Shown in pieces: positions 5,914-12,796 of a stretch of 32,551 nt of DNA. The DNA comes from Oscillospiraceae bacterium (GTDB lineage: Bacteria; Bacillota; Clostridia; Oscillospirales; Oscillospiraceae): positions 1 to 32,551 of the forward strand of contig JAEEKA010000107.1 of NCBI GenBank assembly GCA_016282135.1, given 5' to 3'. Made by a program: the position numbers and the translations under genes. Below the pieces are notes generated by a model. It worked only from the letters and a program-made list of their open reading frames with translations, had not been told where the DNA came from and searched no databases. The stretch's first letter is position 1, and each line of letters opens with the position of its first letter.

Positions 5914-6471
5914 ATGAATCAGAAATTTTTGGAAACCGGCATAATTGTCTCCACCCACGGGGTCCGGGGTGAGGTCAAGGTCCTGCCCTGGGCGGACAGC
6001 CCGGATTTTTTGACGAAATTCAAAACCTTCTACCTTGTGAAGACTTCCCCCCAGGGGGAAGGTGGCGCGGCCGTCAAGGCCGTGACGGATGAGGGGGGTG
6101 CCGACGCGCTGACCGTGGAGCATTCCCGCGTCCAGAACACCGTGGTCCTGGTGAAATTCCGGGGCATCGACACGGTGGAGGAAGCCCAGAAGCTGCGGAA
6201 CCGGGTGATTTCCATTGCCCGGGACGATCCTCACATCCCAGCAGGCACTGTTTTCCAGGCGGACCTGATCGGCCTGCCGGTCCATGCCGACGGCGTGGAA
6301 ATCGGCAAGATCACAGAGGTTCTCACCATGCCGTCCTCCGACGTGCTGGTGGTAAAAGGGGAGAAGACCTATATGATCCCCAACGTCAAGGCCTTCGTGC
6401 CGACCCTGGACCCCGCCCTGGGCCGGGTGGAGGTGAATCTGATCGAAGGAATGGAAACAGACGAAAGCTAA
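5914..6471 (+). CDS. rimM: 16S rRNA processing/ribosome maturation factor RimM, with an inserted repeat-coded loop
   Basis: 185 aa from the ATG at 5914 (MNQKFLETGIIVSTHGVRGE); the in-frame ATG at 5887 lies inside a REP hairpin and is unlikely. The N-terminal RimM barrel covers residues 1-95. The PRC-barrel domain (FQADLIGLPV...SDVLVV...MIPNVKAFV) covers about 105-180. RimM helps 30S head maturation with S19 and works beside S16, consistent with its neighbours. There is no convincing SD sequence. Residues about 44-62 (TSPQGEGG...AVTDEGG) are encoded by a palindromic DNA repeat (6043-6098) and look like an in-frame insertion in a surface loop: the stretch is about 14 residues longer than I recall for the Bacillus protein. 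Confidence 0.95.
   Translation: MNQKFLETGIIVSTHGVRGEVKVLPWADSPDFLTKFKTFYLVKTSPQGEGGAAVKAVTDEGGADALTVEHSRVQNTVVLVKFRGIDTVEEAQKLRNRVISIARDDPHIPAGTVFQADLIGLPVHADGVEIGKITEVLTMPSSDVLVVKGEKTYMIPNVKAFVPTLDPALGRVEVNLIEGMETDES
6043..6098. repeat. Palindromic repeat inserted in rimM coding sequence
   Basis: CTTCCCCC-CA-GGGGGAAG (6044-6061) is followed by CGGCC-GTCAA-GGCCG (6068-6082) and GTGACGGATGAGGGGG. This order (CTTCCCCC hairpin, small GC hairpin, TGACGGATGAGGG) matches an interspersed repeat I recall from intergenic regions of gut Clostridia. The family is different from the GTAG hairpins. Confidence 0.7.
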
Positions 6472-6473
6472 AA

Positions 6474-6585
6474 AAGTAAGAAGTAAGAAGTAAGAAGTAA
6501 AAAGCGGCGGCAGAGCATGTTCAACGATAAATTCTCAATTCCTACCCTTTCATTCTTACTTCTTACCTCTTACCTTTTCCTCTTC
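6474..6585. repeat. Inverted heptamer tracts between rimM and trmD
   Basis: 6474-6501 holds four AAGTAAG-type heptamers. 6552-6585 holds ATTCTTA, CTTCTTA, CCTCTTA, CCTTTTC, which is the complementary orientation. The spacer is about 50 bp. The two tracts can pair into a hairpin of roughly 25 bp just upstream of trmD. Confidence 0.8.
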
Positions 6586-6612
6586 CTGGTTCCACGAAAG
6601 GAATGACCGTCT

Positions 6613-7398
6613 ATGCGCATCGACATTTTGACCCTCTTTCCCGACACGGTGGGGGACGTGCTCTCCGAGTCTATCCTGGGCCGGGCCCAGGAGCGGGGCT
6701 TCATCACCGTCCGCACCCACCAGATCCGGGACTACACCACCAACAAGCAGAACCAGGTGGACGATTACCCCTACGGCGGAGGCCGGGGGGCGGTCATGCA
6801 GGCGGATCCCCTCTTCCGCTGCTGGGCCCACGTGTGTGAGGAAACCGGAACCCGTCCGCATACAATATATATGTCCCCCTGCGGCGAGGTCTTCAACCAG
6901 AACCATGCCCGCCGCCTGGCTGCCGATTATGAGAATCTGATTCTGGTCTGCGGTCACTACGAGGGCGTCGACCAGCGCTTCATTGACGAGTGCGTGGACG
7001 AGGAAATCTCCCTGGGAGACTTCGTCCTCACCGGCGGGGAGATTGCCGCCATGGCCGTCACCGACGCGGTCTGCCGGCTGCTGCCCGGGGTTCTCTCCGA
7101 TCCGGAATGCTTTGAGGAGGAAAGCCACTGGAACGGCCTGCTGGAATACCCCCAGTACAGCCGTCCCGCCCTCTGGCACGACCGGCCCGTGCCGGAGATT
7201 CTCACCTCCGGCGACCACGCCAAGGTGGCCCGCTGGCGCAGGAAGCAGTCCATCCTGCGGACCATGCGCCGCCGCCCGGACCTCTTCGCCAAGCTCCGCC
7301 TGCCCGACAAAACGAAAGCAGAAAAGAAATTCATTCAGGAACTGGAGGAGGAAGACCATGAATTCAAAGATAGATACGCTGAAAACCTGGGTCGATGA
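6613..7398 (+). CDS. trmD: tRNA (guanine-37-N1)-methyltransferase TrmD
   Basis: 261 aa. It starts MRIDILTLFPD and has the SPOUT trefoil-knot motifs LVCGHYEGVDQR, GDFVLTGGE and LLEYPQYSRP, plus the substrate/catalytic region near EEISLGD. It makes m1G37 in tRNAs reading CNN/GGG codons using S-adenosylmethionine, which prevents +1 frameshifting. The C-terminus is slightly longer than the usual 240-250 aa; the last 14 residues overlap the next gene. It pairs with rimM as in most bacteria. Confidence 0.98.
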   Translation: MRIDILTLFPDTVGDVLSESILGRAQERGFITVRTHQIRDYTTNKQNQVDDYPYGGGRGAVMQADPLFRCWAHVCEETGTRPHTIYMSPCGEVFNQNHARRLAADYENLILVCGHYEGVDQRFIDECVDEEISLGDFVLTGGEIAAMAVTDAVCRLLPGVLSDPECFEEESHWNGLLEYPQYSRPALWHDRPVPEILTSGDHAKVARWRRKQSILRTMRRRPDLFAKLRLPDKTKAEKKFIQELEEEDHEFKDRYAENLGR

Positions 7399-8074
7399 GG
7401 CCCAACGCATCGTCTTCTTCGGCGGCGCCGGAGTCTCCACCGAGAGCGGCATCCCCGACTTCCGCTCCGTGGACGGCCTCTACAATCAGAAATTCAAGTA
7501 CCCGCCGGAGACTATCATCTCCCATTCCTTTTTTGAACGGAAGCCCGAGGAGTTCTTCGACTTCTACAAGGAGAAGATGCTGCCCCTGGGTTTCGAGCCC
7601 AACGTGACCCACAAGGTCCTGGCCCGCTGGGAGCGGGAAGGGAAGCTGTCCGCGGTGGTCACCCAGAACATCGACGGCCTGCACCAGAAGGCCGGCAGTC
7701 AAAACGTCCTGGAGCTCCACGGCTCCGTGCTGCGAAACTACTGCATCCGCTGCCATAAGAGCTACTCCGCCGAGTTCGTCAAGAACAGCAAAGGCGTGCC
7801 CCGCTGCGACTGCGGCGGCGTGATCAAGCCCGACGTGGTGCTCTACGAGGAGAGCCTGGATCAGGACGTGATGGGCCGGGCCGCCATGGCCATCGCCGGC
7901 GCCGATCTGCTGATCGTGGGCGGCACCTCTCTTACCGTTTGGCCTGCCGCCGGGATGATCCGCTACTACCGGGGCAATCGGCTGGTCCTCATCAACCGGG
8001 ACGAGACTCCCTACGACAGCGAAGCGGATCTGGTGCTCCACGAAAGGCTGGGCGAGGTGTTCCGGGTGCTGTGA
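7358..8074 (+). CDS. cobB: NAD-dependent protein deacylase, sirtuin (Sir2/CobB class)
   Basis: 238 aa from the ATG at 7358, which has GGAGGAGG just upstream; longer frames begin inside trmD. NAD-binding motifs are GAGVSTESGIPDFRS and TQNIDGLHQKAG. The catalytic His is in ELHGS (H121). A zinc site is formed by C129-x2-C132 and C150-x-C152, and GTSLTVWPA and INRDETP complete the Rossmann fold. It removes acyl groups from lysines using NAD. It overlaps trmD by 41 nt in another frame, so translation is probably coupled. Class and substrate preference (acetyl or succinyl) cannot be settled from motifs. Confidence 0.95.
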   Translation: MNSKIDTLKTWVDEAQRIVFFGGAGVSTESGIPDFRSVDGLYNQKFKYPPETIISHSFFERKPEEFFDFYKEKMLPLGFEPNVTHKVLARWEREGKLSAVVTQNIDGLHQKAGSQNVLELHGSVLRNYCIRCHKSYSAEFVKNSKGVPRCDCGGVIKPDVVLYEESLDQDVMGRAAMAIAGADLLIVGGTSLTVWPAAGMIRYYRGNRLVLINRDETPYDSEADLVLHERLGEVFRVL

Positions 8075-8354
8075 CGCGAGCGTATCATCCAATGGAAATT
8101 TTTTCGTGTCCCTTTTTCCATACGGATTATGAGAACTTCTTATTCTGAATATCCGAATACAATTGGCAATTTTTCATCATATTCAACAAATCTGCTCCAA
8201 AACAGATAAAGTGTATTGACAGGGGGATGGCAACAATATACAGCTTTTTGCAAGGTTTTTTGGAGAATGCGATTCGAAACCCCCACACGCGGAACGAGTT
8301 AAATTCGGTATTTTGCCAAATCTGAGAAATTATGAAAAAACTTTTAATTTTGCG
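8075..8354. other. AT-rich intergenic region, no gene seen
   Basis: The base composition drops sharply compared with both neighbours. ATGGAAA and TTTCCAT flank a T-rich stretch at 8092-8121, but this is not a convincing terminator. A TTGACA at 8216 has only a 15-bp spacer to TATACA and is weak. No REP or heptamer repeats are present. Confidence 0.5.
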
Positions 8355-8383
8355 TTGAAAAAAGCGGATTTCTGTGTTACAAT
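8355..8383 (+). promoter_or_regulatory. Promoter for the four-helix membrane protein gene
   Basis: TTGAAA (8355-8360), a 17-bp spacer, then TACAAT (8378-8383) preceded by TGT, giving an extended -10. It may also serve the first peptide transporter operon, since I see no terminator before 9149. Confidence 0.75.
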
Positions 8384-8448
8384 AGATTAGAAAGAGGGAG
8401 AAGCGGTTTTTGCGGAAAACGGTGTCTCCGCAGATTGGAGGCAGAAAA

Positions 8449-9075
8449 ATGTCCGAAAAGCCCCTGCAAAGCGAAAAAAAATCCAATGGATATGTGGTTC
8501 GCCGCTACCGCTACACCAACGATTATCAAGTTATCCCGAGTCTGAACCCCAAGGGCGGCCGCGAAAACCGGATGTTCTACATCGGCTCCTGGATCCACCC
8601 CACCAACGACGAGGTGGAATTCAAGCGCCTGATCTTCGGGATGCGGCTGCTGACGGCTGTGGCTGTTGCGGCTGTGCTGGCGGCGCTGGCCGTGCTCCCC
8701 GGCCCCCTGACCCACAAGTGGTTTTTGCCGATTCTGGTGATTTCGTCCTTCCCTTTGGCCTATCAGATCATGGGGGCGGTGATGCTTCCGGCCAAGACCA
8801 CCCCCATGGAGCGGCGGCAGTATGACAAGGGCATCCTGCGCACCGGCCACAGCGCCATGTTCGCCTTCGTGGTGATCTGCATGTCAGCCCTGGCCTGCCT
8901 GATCTACTGGATTATTGCCGTTGCCGCCACCATAAAAGGCGAGGCACCCTATTCCCTGATGGACGGCGTCTTTGCCGCCATGCTGGTTCTGGGCGGGGTG
9001 GCGGAGCTTCGGGTTTACCGCCTCTCCAAGCAGATCAAGACGGAGCTTCTGGACAACGACGCCTATCGGCCCTGA
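8449..9075 (+). CDS. Four-helix integral membrane protein, function unknown
   Basis: 208 aa from the ATG at 8449 (GGAGG at 8437-8441, spacing 7); an in-frame ATG at 8410 has no SD. A soluble basic N-terminus of about 60 residues precedes predicted membrane helices near 62-82, 89-109, 133-156 and 170-185, with a short charged cytosolic tail. I do not recognise the family. The arrangement of two helix pairs separated by a polar loop (MLPAKTTPMERRQYDKG) gives no enzymatic motif. It lies 73 bp upstream of a peptide transporter operon and might be read with it. Confidence 0.65.
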   Translation: MSEKPLQSEKKSNGYVVRRYRYTNDYQVIPSLNPKGGRENRMFYIGSWIHPTNDEVEFKRLIFGMRLLTAVAVAAVLAALAVLPGPLTHKWFLPILVISSFPLAYQIMGAVMLPAKTTPMERRQYDKGILRTGHSAMFAFVVICMSALACLIYWIIAVAATIKGEAPYSLMDGVFAAMLVLGGVAELRVYRLSKQIKTELLDNDAYRP

Positions 9076-9086
9076 ATTCGTATCAG

Positions 9087-9113
9087 ACACACACGGCGCG
9101 TCCGGTGTGTGAT
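9087..9113 (+). other. Imperfect hairpin ahead of the first binding-protein gene
   Basis: CACACAC-GG and CC-GGTGTGTG pair with one bulge around CGCGT. No T-run follows directly, so it is more likely a leader or mRNA-processing structure than a terminator. Confidence 0.4.
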
Positions 9114-9148
9114 CAGATAACAAAAAACATTTTTATAGGAGGAATAGC

Positions 9149-11680
9149 ATGAAAAACCTGAAAAGAACGCTTGCGCTTTTGCTGGCTCTCATGATGCTCT
9201 TTGCCCTGGTGGCCTGCTCCGATAAGCCTGAAGAGACCGGCAGCAGCAAGACGCCCACTGGCGGGAACAACCCGCAGCCCACCAACGGAAGCAACGCTCC
9301 TGTTGAACCCGGCAAGCCCGCTTACCATCAGCAAGAAAGACATGAGTACAACAATGATACCCCGCTGGTCGTGGCCTACAGCCCCTTCTCCCGCAAGTTC
9401 AGCCCCTTCTTCTCTGAAACCGCTTACGACTCTGACGTCGCCGGCTTCACCCAGCTGGATATGATGACCTATGACCGCATGGGCGACATCATCTTCAACG
9501 CCATCGAGGGCGAGACTCGCACCTACAACGGCACCGAATACACCTACTGGGGCCCCGCCAATCTCTCCGTTGAGTATGACGAGAGCACCAACCGTACCGT
9601 CTACACCGCCAAGATCCGTGAGGACCTGAAGTTCTGGGACGGCAAGCCTGTCACCGCCAAGGACATTCTGTTCACCTACTACACCTACCTGGATCCCACC
9701 TATGTTGGCTCCACCACCCTGTCCTCCTACGACATCGTGGGCCTGAAGTACTGGCAGACCCAGTCCTCCGACGCGGTTCAGGAAAAGTACGGCGCCATCG
9801 CCGATAAGCTTCTGGAAGACGGCCGCGGCGAAGGCTACGTTGCCAACGACACCTACACCCAGGAAATGTACGACGCGTTCTGGGGCTGGATCGACGAGCA
9901 GTGGGCCGCTGAGGTCAACACCATCGTCGACTACGTCAACGCCACTTATGCTTCCAACGGCTACGCCCAGTACGTCGGCGCCGAGACCTATGCTGAGGTT
10001 TCCGCCAACGAGGGTCTGAAGGTTGCCTACGCCATGTGGTTCTGGAGCTACGGCGGCCTGAACGACGACGGCGTCTTCGTGGATCCCATCGGCTACGGCT
10101 CCTGGGACCTGAAGAACACCTTCCCCACTGTGGAAGACTTCATTGCCATTACCAAGGCTACCTACGAAAACGACCCTGTTGAGTTCTTCGACACTGAAAA
10201 CACCAGCAGCGAGGCCACCGATGTGGTGACCCCCGCCCGGAACAAGCTGATCTTCACCTTCGGCCCCAAGGATCCCGAGATGGCCGGCCAGAAGATCACC
10301 TCCATCGAAGGCATCAAGATGCTGGACGACTACACCGTTCAGGTGACCACCGAGGGCTTCTCCGCCCCCGCTGTCTACAGCATCCTGGGCATCTACATCA
10401 CCCCCATGCACTACTATGGCGATGAGAGCAAGTGGGATCCCGACAACGGACGCTACGGCTTCGACGAAGGCGATCTGAGCATCGCCAAGGAGAAGATGGA
10501 GCACCCCGCCGGCGCCGGCCCCTACGTTTTCGAGTCCTACAAGGATAAGGTCGTTACCTTCAAGGCCAACGAGAACTACTACAGAGGCCAGCCCTACATC
10601 CCCACCGTCCTCTTCAAAGAGACCCTGTCCTCCGAAGTTGCCACCGCTCTGTACACTGCCGACGCTGACGCCGGCGAAATGACCGGCTCCCGTACCCGTT
10701 TCGAGGAAGTCAAGAACTACAACTCCAACCAGGAGATCACCGGCGATATCATCACCACCTCCAAGGTTGACAATCTGGGCTATGGCTACATCGGCATCAA
10801 CGCCGACAACGTCAACGTGGACGACAACCCCGCTTCCAAGGAGTCCAAGGCTCTGCGTAAGGCCCTGGCTACCGTCCTTGCGGTCTACCGTGACGTTGCT
10901 TACGACTCCTACTACGGAGACGCTGCTTCCGTCATCCAGTACCCCATCTCCAACACCTCCTGGGCCGCGCCCCAGTCCTCTGACCCCGACTACAAGGTCG
11001 CTTTCTCCACCGACGCCCAGGGCAACGACATCTACACCGCTTCCATGTCCGCCGACGAGAAATACGCTGCCGCCAAGGCCGCCGCGCTGACCTGGTTTGA
11101 GGCTGCCGGCTACAATGTGGTGGACGGCAAGGTTGCGGAGGATCCCGCTTCCGGCAAGAAGACCACCTTCGAGGTCATCATCCCCGCTGACGGCCAGGGC
11201 GAACACCCCTCCTACACGGTTCTGACCATGGCCAAGCAGGCCTTTGAGGAAATCGGCATCACCCTGGAGATCAACGACCCCGCCGACTCCAACGTCCTTT
11301 GGAACGCCCTGGACGCAGGCACCCAGGAGCTGTGGTGCGCTGCCTGGAGCTCCACCATCGATCCCGATATGTACCAGGTCTATCACAGCGACAACATCAT
11401 CGGCAAGGGCGGCTCCAACTCCAACCACTACCACATCAACGACCCCGAGCTGAACCAGCTCATCATGGACGCCCGTACCTCTGACGACCAGAGCTTCCGG
11501 AAGGCGACCTACAAGCAGTGCCTGGATATCATCGTTGACTGGGCCGTGGAAATCCCCGCCTATCAGCGTCAGAACTGCGTTGTCTTCTCCACCAAGCGCA
11601 TCAACATGAGCACCATGACGCCCGACATCACCACGTTCTGGGGCTGGATGAGAGACATCGAGAACCTTGAGATGAACTAA
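9149..11680 (+). CDS. Peptide ABC transporter substrate-binding lipoprotein, enlarged
   Basis: 843 aa; AGGAGG at 9137-9142 fixes the start. The signal peptide ends in the lipobox LVAC (C23) and is followed by a Ser/Thr/Pro/Asn linker. Family-5 solute-binding features are clear: LKFWDGKPVTAKDILFTYY (about 160-178), a HPAGAGPYVFESYK-type segment, FKANENYYRG, and a C-terminal DPDMYQVYHSDN. Typical members have 500-600 residues. The excess is largely between about residues 205 and 390, a Trp/Tyr/Asp-rich stretch not found in classic OppA/DppA. It should capture peptides or similar solutes outside the cell and deliver them to the permease pair encoded next. A strong hairpin follows before the permease gene. 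Confidence 0.93.
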   Translation: MKNLKRTLALLLALMMLFALVACSDKPEETGSSKTPTGGNNPQPTNGSNAPVEPGKPAYHQQERHEYNNDTPLVVAYSPFSRKFSPFFSETAYDSDVAGFTQLDMMTYDRMGDIIFNAIEGETRTYNGTEYTYWGPANLSVEYDESTNRTVYTAKIREDLKFWDGKPVTAKDILFTYYTYLDPTYVGSTTLSSYDIVGLKYWQTQSSDAVQEKYGAIADKLLEDGRGEGYVANDTYTQEMYDAFWGWIDEQWAAEVNTIVDYVNATYASNGYAQYVGAETYAEVSANEGLKVAYAMWFWSYGGLNDDGVFVDPIGYGSWDLKNTFPTVEDFIAITKATYENDPVEFFDTENTSSEATDVVTPARNKLIFTFGPKDPEMAGQKITSIEGIKMLDDYTVQVTTEGFSAPAVYSILGIYITPMHYYGDESKWDPDNGRYGFDEGDLSIAKEKMEHPAGAGPYVFESYKDKVVTFKANENYYRGQPYIPTVLFKETLSSEVATALYTADADAGEMTGSRTRFEEVKNYNSNQEITGDIITTSKVDNLGYGYIGINADNVNVDDNPASKESKALRKALATVLAVYRDVAYDSYYGDAASVIQYPISNTSWAAPQSSDPDYKVAFSTDAQGNDIYTASMSADEKYAAAKAAALTWFEAAGYNVVDGKVAEDPASGKKTTFEVIIPADGQGEHPSYTVLTMAKQAFEEIGITLEINDPADSNVLWNALDAGTQELWCAAWSSTIDPDMYQVYHSDNIIGKGGSNSNHYHINDPELNQLIMDARTSDDQSFRKATYKQCLDIIVDWAVEIPAYQRQNCVVFSTKRINMSTMTPDITTFWGWMRDIENLEMN

Positions 11681-11716
11681 TTCCCCCGCAACCCAAGCCG
11701 TAGCAAAATTCTATAA

Positions 11717-11745
11717 GGTGCGCCCACCCTTCCGGTGGGCGCACC
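11717..11745 (+). other. Stable intercistronic hairpin after the binding-protein gene
   Basis: Perfect 12-bp stem GGTGCGCCCACC/GGTGGGCGCACC with a 5-nt loop and no following T-run. It is flanked by direct repeats of AGCAAAATTC. This position commonly protects binding-protein mRNA and lowers permease expression; that role is inferred. Confidence 0.75.
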
Positions 11746-11794
11746 GATGTAAAGCAAAATTCGTCGCGGCCTTGAGCTGCAAGAGGTGGTACAC

Positions 11795-12784
11795 ATGACG
11801 AAATTCCTTATTAGGAGAATTTTATTAGGTCTACTGATCGTGATACTTGGCGCCTTCGTCACCTACGCGGTCATCCGGTGCCTTCCGACTTCCTATTTGG
11901 AAAAGAGAGCCATCGAGCTCTCCCAGTCTCCGCAGGTCACAGAGACCGCGGAGGAGCTGCTGGCGAAGCTGAAAGAGGAGTACGGTATGGACGGCGGCAT
12001 TTTCAGCGGCTTCGTGAAGTGGCTGGGACAGGCCATCACATTGGATTTCGGCAATTCCTGGAAGTACGGCGAGAGCGTCACCAAGATTTTCGGTGAAGTC
12101 ATCTGGTGGTCCGTCCTGATGAACATCATTTCTCTGATTGTTGAGGTCTTTGTCGCCATTCCGCTTGGTATTCTTGCCGCCCGCAAGCAGTACCGGGCAA
12201 CGGACTACGCTGTCACTGTTTTCGCTTTGGCGTGTATTTCACTGCCATCCTTCTATATCGGCACTGTCTTCAAATACATCTTCGCGGTGAAGCTGAAATG
12301 GCTTCCCCTATACGGTCTGAAGGGCAATATGTATGAATCCCTTGGCACCTGGGGCAAGATCGGAGACATCGCTTCTCACCTGGTCATGCCCGTGGCTACC
12401 CTGGCGATTCTGTCCATCGGCTTCCTGATGCGTTACACCCGTACCAATATGCTGGAAGTTCTGAACTCGGACTACATCCGCACGGCCCGCGCCAAGGGCC
12501 TGCCCGAGAAGGCCGTCATCAACAAGCACGCGTTCCGCAACACCCTGATCCCGCTGGTTACCGCCTTCAGCGGTCTGCTTCCCAGCTTCTTCGGCGGCGC
12601 GTTCATTACGGAGACAGTCTTCCAGATCCCCGGCATCGGCCTGTATTCCTACAACGCCATGGTGCAGGGTGACATTCCATTCGCAATGTTCTACACCACG
12701 TTTATTTTCTTCCTGACGCAGATATCTCTGATTCTGTCAGACATTATGTACGCAGTCGTGGATCCCCGCGTCCGCGTCAATTAA
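11795..12784 (+). CDS. Peptide ABC transporter permease, OppB/DppB type
   Basis: 329 aa from the ATG at 11795, with AAGAGGTGG upstream; a GTG at 11786 overlaps that SD. TM1 is at residues 5-30, followed by a moderately long extracytoplasmic loop with the typical LKEEYGMD...LGQAITLDFGNS region, then five more helices. The BPD_transp_1 EAA loop reads SDYIRTARAKGLPEKAVINK and the end is YAVVDPRVRVN. Length is normal, unlike its OppC partner. It forms half of the membrane channel. The stop codon lies within the SD of the next gene, so translation is tightly coupled. Confidence 0.95.
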   Translation: MTKFLIRRILLGLLIVILGAFVTYAVIRCLPTSYLEKRAIELSQSPQVTETAEELLAKLKEEYGMDGGIFSGFVKWLGQAITLDFGNSWKYGESVTKIFGEVIWWSVLMNIISLIVEVFVAIPLGILAARKQYRATDYAVTVFALACISLPSFYIGTVFKYIFAVKLKWLPLYGLKGNMYESLGTWGKIGDIASHLVMPVATLAILSIGFLMRYTRTNMLEVLNSDYIRTARAKGLPEKAVINKHAFRNTLIPLVTAFSGLLPSFFGGAFITETVFQIPGIGLYSYNAMVQGDIPFAMFYTTFIFFLTQISLILSDIMYAVVDPRVRVN

Positions 12785-12796
12785 GGAGGTGCTTTT

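Noticed and set aside
8256-8290. TTCGAA-containing stretch resembling a tRNA T-arm on the minus strand
   Set aside because: The flanking bases do not pair into a T-stem and no other cloverleaf arms are present.
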